Assembly (NCBI GenBank): GCA_006386115.1
Contig: VFIW01000064.1
Coordinates: 213,295 to 277,294 of the forward strand
Source: Globisporangium splendens
Lineage: Eukaryota; Oomycota; Peronosporomycetes; Pythiales; Pythiaceae
Direction: 5' to 3'
DNA length: 64,000 bases
Part shown: one piece after another, positions 39,825 to 50,197 of the stretch
How positions within the stretch are numbered: position 1 is the first letter of the stretch
Layout: every line of letters begins with the position of its first letter
Made by a program: the position numbers and the translations under genes
Notes under the pieces: generated by a model
Databases searched by the model: none
What the model was told of the DNA's origin: nothing
The model's input: the letters and a program-made list of their open reading frames with translations, nothing else

Positions 39825-41395
39825 TCGCTCTTCCTCTCTGTCTCGCGTTGAAGCTGGTCAAATTGCATTCCCTCAGGAAAGGAACCTTTTTGACTGTATA
39901 CTGCTCGCCTTGACTGTCGATTATCCAGGGGTTGTCGTTCCACTGAAAGGATGGCCAGAAGGCTCGAGTCTCTTCCGATAGTTGATGGATCGTCTGCTCA
40001 GGCTTCCTCTCAAAGTACACACCTACACGTCCGTCTGATCTCCACTCAAGATCCAGGGTCAGTAGCAAGGATTCCATTTGCTGCTTCAGATCGTCTTTCC
40101 ACGCGGGATTGCGTCTCTCTGCCACCACCAGGTCTTCACAGAGATACTCCCACCCGAGTCTGTGAATATTGTTTGTCTGGTACAGCCTTGTCTGTGCTAG
40201 CTGGCTTCGCTCCTTTGGTGAAATCGCGCAACATCCCCGGTTTTGACTTTTGTCCCGATGCACCTGTTCATGCCAAGCTTCTGTATACTTGTCTCGCGCT
40301 CGCTGTAGCCACCGAGTTGTCCGCCGCATCGCTTGTCGCTTTATTGCAAGAGGTATTGAGTAGAGACCTATGCCTCCTTCCTTGACTGGCAAGTAGAGCA
40401 GGGAAGGACTCACCTTGTGCCTCGTGCCGTCTGTGCCGAGTGTCGATTTCCACAAAAATTGCTTTTGTAGATTCACTAGCTGATCCACGACTTTCGCTGG
40501 GGGCTTGATGTAGCCGGCAGTGAACAGAATCGACGGCAGTAAGACCGAATTCAGTATCAGCACTCTCCCCACCACACTGTTGGAGACTTTGGCCGCGATG
40601 ATCAATCTGGTTCGGAGTTTTTGCAGGCGGTCCTCCCAATTAGCTTGTGTGATGTTCCCGGTACCTATTTGGATGCCAAGGTACCTCACCGTCTCTCCAT
40701 GCTTCAGAATTGGAATGCCGCATCTTTGTTCCTGGACTACTGCTGTGTTGAGACAGATGTAGCTGCTTTTCGTTGGTTGCACGTGCAGACCTGATTGCTG
40801 ACCGAACTCGGACAGCAGCTGCATCAGTCGAGGCAGCTGTTTCCCTTGTTTCAAAAAGACGGCGGAGTCGTCGACGAAGGTCGAAATGAGATGGGGTTCT
40901 GCTCCGGATCTGGTCACACGAATTCCTTCCAGATGGGGGTCTTGTTGTACTGCTAGTGCGAGAATCTCCGCGGCGACAATAAACAGCAGAGGGGCCAGGG
41001 GGCAACCTTGACGAATTCCCGACTTGACCTCCCATTCTCTCGACACTTCACCGTTCACCAGGTACTGCGCTGTAGTGTCCGAGTGCATTCGACGTACTAA
41101 ATCCACAAATTGTCGCCCAAAACCGAACTTTCTCAGCACAAGATACAGAAAATCTCTGTCCAACGTGTCGTAAGCCTTCATGAAGTCAAGCATCGCAATT
41201 CCCGGAGCGTCATCCAACCCTTCACCGTTGTTGTGGTACGCTTTGTCCAATGCGGCTTGCATGATGAGGATCGCGTTCTCCATCAGTCGGTCGCGTACAA
41301 AGCCTTGTTGTGCTTCCCCGATGATCCACAGAAGGATGTCTTGCAGCCTTGTTGCCAAGACTTTTGCAAACAACTTGTAAGTGGTCGTAAGCAGA
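39825..41395 (-). pseudogene. LINE-1 reverse transcriptase, 5' truncated
   Basis: The frame enters at the truncation point and encodes the fingers and palm of a LINE reverse transcriptase: QQGFVRDRLMEN, AMLDFMKAYDTLDRDFL, SGIRQGCPLAPLLF, then FVDDSAVFL as the catalytic box (Val-Asp-Asp in place of the usual Ala-Asp-Asp), and a thumb region. Near 39840 the reading phase must change by +1 to continue into the RNase H frame; the identical change is needed in LINE-2. There is no start codon and no endonuclease domain, so this copy is dead. Confidence 0.82.
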
Positions 41396-41413
41396 GACTG
41401 TGTGGAGTTTTGA
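41396..41413. repeat. Right target-site duplication of LINE-1
   Basis: GACTGTGTGGAGTTTTGA, identical to 37999-38016. Confidence 0.9.
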
Positions 41414-41487
41414 AGCAGATATGCAAATTGGGATATTGTATAGCGTTTACTACAGAGAACCAGACGGAATCATGTAAACGACAAAGT

Positions 41488-44400
41488 CTACTGAGCCGAC
41501 CGCTTGGCGAGCGACGTGAAAATCGAGTCCGGGTTGCTCAGCAGATCCTCCGGGGATCCGAACTCGGCGACTCGACCAGCGTCCATGACCGCGATCTTGT
41601 TGCAGTGCATGATCGTGTTGATGCGATGCGCGATGATCAACACGGTCTTGGCCACAAACGTCTCCTTGATCGTCATCTGGATCAAGTTATCGGTGGCCGT
41701 GTCGACATTGGCGGTCGCTTCATCGAGCACGACGATCTTGCTGTCTTTCAGCAAGGCACGAGCGATACACAAGAGCTGGCGTTGACCAACCGACAGGTTG
41801 TCGCCACTTTCCGAGACAGTGAAGTCCAGACCAGCTCCCCACTTGGTCACTGTGTCCGCGAGTTGCACTTGTTGCAACACAGACCAAATCGCATTGTCAG
41901 AGTACTCGCCAAAGGGATCCAGGTTCTCACGCAACGAGCCACTGTACAGCACCGGGTCTTGTGGGATAATCGCCAGGCTGCGGCGCAAGTCGCGAAGCTT
42001 GACGCTTTGAATATCGATACCGTCGATGAACACCGAACCACTTTCAAATTCGCAGATACGGAAGAGTGCGATCATGAGCGAGCTTTTACCGGCACCCGTG
42101 CGACCACAGATTCCTACTTTCTCACCACCTTGGATGTCCATGTTGACACCACAAAGCACCAGAGGAAGCTCGGGTCGGTACTTCAAGCGCAGTTTGTCGA
42201 ATTTGATCGCACCTTGCGATGGCCAGAGCTCAGGGTTGATAGGAGTGCAGTTGGCGCCACCGTCTTCGACGGGGATCTCGCGGAAGTGCAGCAATCGCTC
42301 GACACTCGTCATCGCATTATCTGTCTTGTCCACCGCGCGCACGGTCGCCTGGACGATCGACGTGAGCATCAGCGAGTACGTGAGCGAGATGCCGCCAACG
42401 AGCGCACTGATTTGGCCTTTGGTCGAGACCAAGTACATCGACACGACGAAAATGATGCACACCGAGAGCCAATCCAGACGCACAGCGAGCCACCGACCAG
42501 CTGCCCAGAACGAAAAGAAAGCTCTCGTATTCGTGTCGACAGCGTCCTTGTTGAGTCTCACGAATCGGTCCTGCATCTTGAACGCGCGGATCGTGTGCAA
42601 GCCAGTCAAGGTCTCGCCAAACAAGTTGTACACGGGCGTGCGCGTGACGCCTTCGAGTCGTTTCACTTCACGCGACGTTTTCTGGAAGTAGTATGTCGCC
42701 AAGACAAAGATCACAATCATTGGAATGTACGAGATGCCAATCCAGTAGGACGACACGGCCGAGACAACGAGCGAACCAAACAGCAGCGCGATGTTTTGGA
42801 ACATCATCTGATAATTTTGAGGCAAAGTCGCATCGATCTGGTCGAGGTCGTTCGAGAAACGGTTCAGAATACGACCTACAGGTGTCACGTCAAAGTACCG
42901 GTTGACTGGGGCAGCAAGCACGCGGCGGAAGAGCTCGTTGTGCAGGTTCTTGGCGCTACGGATGCATGCTTCGACCAGCACGAGACCGCGTCCGACGATC
43001 AAGATGCAGCAGAGCACGATCAGACCAAGGTACCACATGCCGAATTTCAAGTTCGAGTACGTTGGGTCAACGCCTTCACGGCGCATATTTCTCGCCCAGT
43101 GTCCTTGCCACCAGTCCACGATCGTGCGCACGCCCTGGCTCACAGAATAGAACACCACGAACAATGCCAGCACGACGATGCCATGGAACCCGACTTCGTC
43201 AAAGTAGGATTTGTAAATCTGCATGCTCACTTTGCCCTTGACGCGGTCCTCGGCCTGGACAAGTTTTGTCGCATCATCGCTGTTCTCTGCGGGTTCAACC
43301 TGTACCCCCACCTTGCTTGATGACACCGCTGGCTTCTCCCAATGAGCTACTGCGATCGCGAGTTCGTGTTGCTTCTCGTCTTCATGCGCACCATCATGCT
43401 CGTCGATCACATCCTGCTCGAGTTTGTCGAGGGCATCGCTTTGCATCCCCAGCTCTGGGAACTGCGCCAGAATCTCATTGTACGTGCCATCTCCAGCGAT
43501 TCGACCGTCCTGGACCACCAAGATCTTGTCCGCGTGCTGCAACAAGTCGTAGTGGCTGTTGAGCACCAGCAACCGCGTCTTGTCTTTTGCCAGACCCACG
43601 ACGCACTGGGTGAAAATGGCGTGGGCGACATGCGGATCCACGGCACTCAACGGATCATCGAGAATTAGAATATCGTAATGGAAACGGTACATGGCTCTGG
43701 CAATCGCTACACGCGCTTTCTGACCGCCACTCAAGTTGATGCCACGTTCACCAATCTCAGTCTGATCGCCGTCCGGGAGTGCATACAAATCCATTGCAAG
43801 CTGAGTGGCCTCGAGCACTTGCTGGTACCGGTCAGCGTCGAACGCGGCTTCAAAGAGGATATTGTCCTTGACGCTCGCATTGCGGATCCACGATTCCTGG
43901 CTCACGTACGAAAGTTCGCCGTGGACGTCCAATTGGCCTGTCGTCAACGCCATTTCACCCAGGATAGCGTTCAGGAGACTGGATTTGCCCGATCCGACTG
44001 TGCCGACAATCATCACGAGCTCGCCGGCGTCGATCTGGACGTTGACGCCTTCAAGGGAGAAACCCGTTGCTGGTTGGAGAGCGAACGGCGTGCTGTTTGC
44101 GTCATGTTGAGAGGACAATGCGGTCGCGTTTGACACAGGAGCCTTCGTGACCGTATTTTGGTTCGATGCCGCTGTCGCGTCTTGACCCGCAGTCACCAGC
44201 ACGAGATCACCAGCAGACGCAGTGGGGTCATGAGACCACTGGAAGTGGGCATCGCGCATCGAAATGCTCCCCACAGGTGCATCACTGGCGCCTTCACTGT
44301 TGTTGTCGCTCTTGCGGTGCAAGTCGAGCTCTTCGCCAGCCATGTACGTGTCAATGCGATCCAACGCGATCTTGCCCTGCGAGAGCGCCGAGATCGCACG

Positions 44401-45642
44401 TGGAAACACGTTCACAGCGCCACGGCACACGTTCACCATCGCGATCAACGTGAACGCGTCTGTGACCGAGATCGTGTCTTCCAGGAGAACATACACACCC
44501 AAGGTGACGCCTGAGAGCAACGTTGGCGTCAGAAACAGCATCGCTGTGTTCACGATCTGCATGATGTGGAACTTGCGGTACAACGCGACCTCGACTTCGC
44601 GGATTTTCTCGACACGGCGTGCGAGGGATTCCTCCCACGCGTAGAACTTCATGACGCGAATACCCTGGAGCGCCTCGGACGTCACTTTCACGCGCTCGTC
44701 GACGACGTATAGCAATTTCGACTGCAGTTCGCCAATGCGGTCGGCTTGGTGCAGCGATGCCCACATGATGACGACGAGGAAGGCGGCACCGCAGAGCGCC
44801 GACCAGACATTGAACAGGAATGCGATGAGCACGATCGTCAAGATGAAGCCGAACGGTGCCACGAAGAACCACGGACCCTCGCTCATGCACCAGAACGCGC
44901 GCTCGGCGTCAACGCTCATCAGCGTCACGATCTCGCCCGTCGTGTACGCCTGGCGCGCACCCGACGAGAGGCGCAGCGACTTCCTGTAGATCACGTCCAT
45001 GACGATCGTGCGCAGGTTGGCGCCAAGACGTTGTGAAATGAAGAAACCAATGTTGAGGCACGTGATCGCGATGAACGACGTCAAGGTCATCATCACGGCG
45101 AGAACGTAGCCATTGTCGATGTGGAAGATGTTGACACGGTCGTTCAGGTAGTCTAAAATCGCTTGCGCGATGTACGATTGCAGCGCGAGCGCAAACATGT
45201 ACACAAAGTAGTTGATGAACACGATCGTGAGGTCCCGACGGAACGTGCTGACAATCGCGATCACAAACGGCGAGATCTTGGGTGGCTTCGGTGCTTCTCC
45301 GTTCTTCGCCTTGGCGTCTGGACGCATCGCCGCTTCGTACTCGCGCATGAAATTCTCGTAGAGCACATCACACGAGTCTTCGCGAGCTACTGGCCACAGA
45401 TCGTCTAGTTCCAGCACTTTGCGCGCGCCGAGAGATACGAGCGGTTGAAGCCAGCTCGCAGTGATATACGACAGCACGGACGCCTTGGAAATGGGGTTCT
45501 CATGGTTGCAAAATGCCCCGTCCTGCGCGTACTTGTCGAGAAACTTGACCCTCTCTTTGGGTTTCTGGTGCACCAACTGCTCTGGCTGCTGCTGTTGCTT
45601 GGGCGTCGGCGGCGCTGCTTCGTAGTGGTCGTTCACTGTCAT
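41488..45642 (-). CDS. ABCC (MRP-type) transporter 3
   Basis: 1384 residues from the ATG at 45642 (MTVNDHYEAAPP). Layout TMD1-NBD1-TMD2-NBD2. NBD1 has GTVGSGKSS near residue 545, LSGGQKARVAIARA and ILILDDP. NBD2 has GRTGAGKSS near 1181 and the Glu-containing Walker B. The linker between NBD1 and TMD2 is acidic. Over 41513-42339 the DNA matches transporter 2 with only three mismatches that I can see, and shorter identical patches occur in TMD2 (around 42541-42635 and 42843-43080). LINE-1 is inserted just downstream. No clear initiator could be placed in front of this gene. Confidence 0.93.
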   Translation of the reverse strand: MTVNDHYEAAPPTPKQQQQPEQLVHQKPKERVKFLDKYAQDGAFCNHENPISKASVLSYITASWLQPLVSLGARKVLELDDLWPVAREDSCDVLYENFMREYEAAMRPDAKAKNGEAPKPPKISPFVIAIVSTFRRDLTIVFINYFVYMFALALQSYIAQAILDYLNDRVNIFHIDNGYVLAVMMTLTSFIAITCLNIGFFISQRLGANLRTIVMDVIYRKSLRLSSGARQAYTTGEIVTLMSVDAERAFWCMSEGPWFFVAPFGFILTIVLIAFLFNVWSALCGAAFLVVIMWASLHQADRIGELQSKLLYVVDERVKVTSEALQGIRVMKFYAWEESLARRVEKIREVEVALYRKFHIMQIVNTAMLFLTPTLLSGVTLGVYVLLEDTISVTDAFTLIAMVNVCRGAVNVFPRAISALSQGKIALDRIDTYMAGEELDLHRKSDNNSEGASDAPVGSISMRDAHFQWSHDPTASAGDLVLVTAGQDATAASNQNTVTKAPVSNATALSSQHDANSTPFALQPATGFSLEGVNVQIDAGELVMIVGTVGSGKSSLLNAILGEMALTTGQLDVHGELSYVSQESWIRNASVKDNILFEAAFDADRYQQVLEATQLAMDLYALPDGDQTEIGERGINLSGGQKARVAIARAMYRFHYDILILDDPLSAVDPHVAHAIFTQCVVGLAKDKTRLLVLNSHYDLLQHADKILVVQDGRIAGDGTYNEILAQFPELGMQSDALDKLEQDVIDEHDGAHEDEKQHELAIAVAHWEKPAVSSSKVGVQVEPAENSDDATKLVQAEDRVKGKVSMQIYKSYFDEVGFHGIVVLALFVVFYSVSQGVRTIVDWWQGHWARNMRREGVDPTYSNLKFGMWYLGLIVLCCILIVGRGLVLVEACIRSAKNLHNELFRRVLAAPVNRYFDVTPVGRILNRFSNDLDQIDATLPQNYQMMFQNIALLFGSLVVSAVSSYWIGISYIPMIVIFVLATYYFQKTSREVKRLEGVTRTPVYNLFGETLTGLHTIRAFKMQDRFVRLNKDAVDTNTRAFFSFWAAGRWLAVRLDWLSVCIIFVVSMYLVSTKGQISALVGGISLTYSLMLTSIVQATVRAVDKTDNAMTSVERLLHFREIPVEDGGANCTPINPELWPSQGAIKFDKLRLKYRPELPLVLCGVNMDIQGGEKVGICGRTGAGKSSLMIALFRICEFESGSVFIDGIDIQSVKLRDLRRSLAIIPQDPVLYSGSLRENLDPFGEYSDNAIWSVLQQVQLADTVTKWGAGLDFTVSESGDNLSVGQRQLLCIARALLKDSKIVVLDEATANVDTATDNLIQMTIKETFVAKTVLIIAHRINTIMHCNKIAVMDAGRVAEFGSPEDLLSNPDSIFTSLAKRSAQ

Positions 45643-47300
45643 CGCTGTCGTCGTCGGCTTTTACAATAAGGTGATGTGTTGGAAAACGAACGTCGTCTTA
45701 CGCTTCAGAGGAAAATCGATTGCGTGAAGGTGCTTGGGGCCATGCGCCTTCTGTGCGTGAGCAGACGAAAGCAAAAGGAAAACTGAGCTCGCGCATCCGG
45801 AAGGCGAGAACTGCGGCGAGCGAAGTTTGGTTCCATGCTCGGATCTTTCTTTCCCTATCGACTAAGCAAGCGTAGGTCGGGCCATGTCGCCGTGTCCCAA
45901 CGGGGTCTCTCCCGTTCGGTCGCTCGTTGCCCTGGGGGTCAATCACTGGGTGGGAGGCAAGGAGGAGATGCGTCATGTCCACTCATGCACGCTTGCATTT
46001 GGCTGCGTGTCGCGAGGTTGCTGTTAGGAGCCGCTGTTGTGACGGAAGGCGTCAGACGCCAGAGAGAAATAATCGCAGCAAACGTGGACCTCTTCACTGG
46101 TTGTACACTCATCACACCCATCACGCGCGACGCGTCACTTCGTGCACCAGGCTTCGTGCACCAGGCAGAAAAAAGAGTAGCCGAAAGAACCGTTGACGAG
46201 TCCCGCGTGCGTGCGACGCGACTGGCTCCACCAGCCACCAGTTCTCCATGAAGAAAAACGCAGCAAAGCAGCGCGTTCACATGGGGACCATGCAGCAATT
46301 TCGGATTGCAATGGCACGCGCATGAGTGCACGCACTGCAGTCAAAGTCTCACGACGGTCTCACCTCGTTGGTCGCGTCTCATCGAAAGTTGCACCTTGTT
46401 TTGAGAAAAAGAACCTCATTGGACCGATCTGAGACATGGTCCAGGGGCGTTCACCGTCCTCGACCCTTTACAAACTTGGAAGTGTTTAGAAGGGGCTTGT
46501 CTCCCTTTACTGGGCAGTTTCGACCATATTCACTGAAGGGAGGTTTTGGCTTTCTCGTGTCAATTATCCCCCCTTTCAAACAAACGCTGCTGTCGTGGAT
46601 GAGCAGGCGCGACTCGTCTGGGATTTGGACATCCTATCAGCGTGCTCATCAGAATTCGGCGTCAAGTGACGTCGAAACAATCACTCTCGTTGTGCATTGC
46701 ACGCATGATGAGCTGCCCGACAAGATGCTGGAAGTTCGACGTCCTATCGGACTGCTCATCAATAAAACGATCGAGCGCATGCAGAAATCCTATCCATCGG
46801 CGACCACACGAACTTGCGTCTGGTCTCGTCGTGTGATGAGCTGTTCGATGGGATCTTGAAGTTCGGAACATCCTATCGGACTGCTCATCATACTGTTTCT
46901 TAAGTCCAGTTGGGTGTCCGGAAGCTGCAGCATCCTGTTCGAGTGACTGCGCACTCGGCAACGAGTGCATTCAGGAAAAGAACACGTGGGAGAGCAATGT
47001 CAAAATGTGTTTCAAATGAGCCAAATGTCCTGGCTGTCAGGCTTGAGACCGCAGAATTGCTACTTGCAGACGATTGCAATGACGGTCGGTTGGTTCGCAT
47101 GGAAAATGAGCAGAGCTCCTGAACGAATCCATAGTGAATCATGCAGCACATGGAATGATCATATTTGTGCGCCGAGGTTTGCTGTAATCGCAACCGACAT
47201 AATCGGATCATGCTCGATTTGAATTTAATAAAGCGAGGCTTGACTACTCTAGATATAAAAATAGCAGGCGTTGAGAGGGCAGTTTTGTGCTGTCTAGTGA
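45643..47300. repeat. Region upstream of ABCC 3 with three diverged direct repeats
   Basis: No gene seen. Three imperfect copies of a unit containing GATGAGC, then GGAAGTTCG and CATCCTATCGGACTGCTCATC start near 46596, 46704 and 46832. The first copy is the most diverged. Confidence 0.45.
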
Positions 47301-49240
47301 GACCGATTGGATCGTTTTCTGAGCGCTGTGGATCTCGACGCAGGCTGGCTCAGCAAGCCCTCGGGGGATCTACACTCGACGACGTGGCTGGCGTCCATGA
47401 CCGCGATCTTGTCGCAGTGTAGGATCGTGTGGATGCGGTGCGCGATGATCAGCATGGTCTTCGCGACAAACATTTCGTTCGTGGTGCTTTGGATCAAGTG
47501 ATCAGTCGCCGTGTCGATGCTCGCAGTCGCTTCATTGAGCACCGCGATTTTGCTGTTTTTCAGCAGCGCGCGAGCGATGCACAGCAACTGGCGTTGACCG
47601 ACGGACAGGTTGTCGCCTCGTTCGGAGACGAGAAACTCGAGGTTCGCGCCTCACTTTATGACGTTGTCCACCAAGTGTACTAGCTTTAAGGCCGACCAGA
47701 TCACCTCGTCCGAGTACTCGCCAAATGGGTCCAGATTCTGACGGAGCGATCCGTTGTAGAGCACTAGGTCTTGTGAGGTGATCACGAGACTTCGACGAAG
47801 TCCCGGGAGCTTCACCTGAGTGATGTCAACTCCGTCGATGAATATGGTCCGCTTTCAAACTCACGCATTCGGAAAAGCGCAACCATGAGCGAGCTCTTTC
47901 CAGACCCGGTGTGTCCTCAGATCCCCAGCTTCTCGCCACCATGGACTTCGATACCCACACCTCGAAGCACAAGCGGCAGCTCCGGACGATACTTTAAGCG
48001 CAAGTTCTCGAACTCGATGCTCCCCTGTGATGGCCACAGGTCCCGGTTCACAGACGCACAGTTGGCACCGTCATCTTCCACAGGGATTGTCCGGAAATGG
48101 AGCAACCTTTTGACGCTCGTCATCGCATTGTCGGCTGCATCGAATGCTCGCACTGTCGATTGAGTCGTGGATGTCACCTTGAGCGAGTGCGTGAGCGCCA
48201 TGCCTGCGAGAATGGCACTCAGCTGACCTTTCGTGAGGACACGATAGAGCGACACGACACCGCTGATGGCGATGGACACGAAGTCCATCCGCAGTGCGAG
48301 CCACAGCGCGGCAGTGTTGTGGATAAACAAGACCGACGCGTGGTCATCGACGGCGTCGTTGCACATCTTGCCAAAGTGCCCCTGCATCTTGAAAGCTCGG
48401 ATCGTGCTGAGACCGTTCAGTGTCTCGCCAATCAAGATGAACATGAGCGTCCGAGAGATTCCTTCCAGACGCTTCACTTCCCGCGACGTTCGCTTAAAGC
48501 ACACGGACAATGCGCCGATGCTCATCATGAGATTTTGAAACACGCTGTGGTATTGCTGAGGCAAGACCGAGTCCATTTGATCGAGATCGTTCGAAAAGCG
48601 GTTTGAACTGCGGTCGATCGGCGTGACGTCAAAGAAGCTATTCACGGTCACTCTTAGCACGCGCCGAAATAACTCGTCGTGCAAATTTTGGGGCTTTGAA
48701 TGCAGCATTCGATCGTCACAAGGCCGCGACCCAGCGTGGTCACTGCGCACATTCCGATGAGTCCAAAATAGCACGCTGCAAACCAGAGTTTCGAATAATC
48801 CCGTGCTCGCCGATTTCGGTTTTGTCTCCGTTCGAAAACGATGCGAGATCCTGCGTAAGCTGCGTCGCACTGAGCACGCGTTCGCATATCTATCTACATC
48901 GTAGACACTCTCAAAGAGGATATTGTCCTTGACGCTGACGTTTCGGATCCAGGGCTGCCGACTCATGTACGAAATCTCGCCGTCGACGTCGACGTCGCCA
49001 TGGACCAGAAGCATCTCACCAGGATCGCGTGAAGTAGACTCGACTTTCCCGATCCGACCGCGCCAATTATCACGGTCAGTGATCCTGGCTCGACCGAGAG
49101 ATTAATCTGCTCCAGCGCGAATCCAGTGCTCTGTGTCGGCGAAAACACGATGGGTGGTTCTTTCTCGTGATGTTTGATGATAGTCGATGGAGACTCTTCT
49201 TCATGCGACCACTGCAGACAACTAAATACGACAATGTACG
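47300..49240 (-). pseudogene. ABCC transporter pseudogene, TMD1 missing
   Basis: Minus-strand remains of the same family in several phases. From 5' to 3': the end of an FQWSH-type segment and NBD1 Walker A (GAVGSGKSSLLHAIL, ~49050), a fragment (GEISYMSRQPWIRN), a jump that skips most of NBD1 and part of TMD2, the TMD2 core (NRFSNDLDQMDSVLPQQY), the region before NBD2 and, after a frameshift, the NBD2 end. Walker B is [11 protein letters not shown], with Asn where Asp should be. TMD1 is absent upstream. Multiple frame changes and deletions show long decay. It lies between full-length paralogues. Confidence 0.88.
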
Positions 49241-50125
49241 ATAATATCCGTAAATAAATGAGCTCTTTTACCAGGATAGGAGCTGTACGCTTTGGGTCTA
49301 CAAAATCGAAACATGTTGCACGAAGGTACATTCCATCATCCCCAGAACGGCGGAATCAGACTGTGATGGAATGATGAACGAGCAAGTTTGCGCATTCACC
49401 TGACGACGACTTTCGTGAAACAACGATGACTTCAAAAGAGGCTTCTCTCTTTGCAAAAGCTTTGAACACCAATATCATAGCTTTCGGCGTTCTACGACAG
49501 GACGTCCAAGATCGACTATCAGGTATAATAGACACCTAAGCAGAACAATTCCTTTTCCGTGATTGTCGGGAACTTGTATATTACTCAGATCTTTTTGAGT
49601 CACTGCGTAGTGTTGAAAGAGCTCAGATATTCGATCACTCACGCAGCAATGTATCTGCTGCACTAGATATGCTGATTGCTCAGGCGACGCATATGTCGTG
49701 TGGTGGTGACCACTAGCATTGTTGTATGGAAGGTTGCAACGCACTTTTCAGCTATGCATGCTTAAGCTCCTTTTCTTGTGTTTCCTTGCTTCGGATTCAG
49801 AAAAACTTTATCTTGTGAACGCAAAGCTTTTCTTGAAAATGCATTGCGCTTCATCAAAAGCCCACCTCTACTCGTCGTCCAAACAGCTGGACTGAAGTCT
49901 TTCAGAGATATGTACATTCATTCTCGGCACCTTCACTCATGCCCCCTCAGTATGTCTCTCAACGTATTGACTTGCACTTTGGTGTTTGCGCAATGCTTTG
50001 TATCCACACAATGTCGCTGCCCAATCAACAGCTCCGTTTAAAAGGCCACGGCGTTGAAGGTGGCAGGAGAGAGATAGAGAAACAAAATCAAAGCGGGTTT
50101 CTTCTTCCTCGGCAAACACAGACGA
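49241..50125. other. Intergenic stretch, no gene seen
   Basis: It separates the minus-strand pseudogene from the plus-strand transporter. Only short unsupported frames are present. Confidence 0.5.
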
Positions 50126-50142
50126 TCACTTTCAAATTTAAC
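50126..50142 (+). promoter_or_regulatory. Oomycete initiator and flanking element of ABCC transporter 4
   Basis: TCACTTTC (50126-50133) is a perfect initiator match, directly followed by AAATTTAAC, one mismatch from the flanking-element consensus. It lies ~70 nt upstream of the ATG at 50198. Confidence 0.7.
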
Positions 50143-50197
50143 GACTGCCTCCAAGTGTCACCAGCCATCGAAAAAAAAGAACACACACACGAGAGAA

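Larger units (their letters stand above)
38017..41395 (-). mobile_element. LINE-1: 5'-truncated non-LTR retrotransposon with RT and RNase H
   Basis: 3379 bp on the minus strand, bounded by perfect 18-bp direct repeats GACTGTGTGGAGTTTTGA (37999-38016 and 41396-41413). The element begins inside the reverse transcriptase (no endonuclease) and ends in a short CT-repeat tail instead of poly(A). It lies 75 bp beyond the stop codon of ABCC transporter 3, leaving that gene intact. Confidence 0.9.

Noticed and set aside
41110..43320. 736-codon plus-strand frame spanning the LINE end and ABCC transporter 3
   Set aside because: It crosses an insertion junction and reads antisense to a conserved gene, so it is a chance frame.
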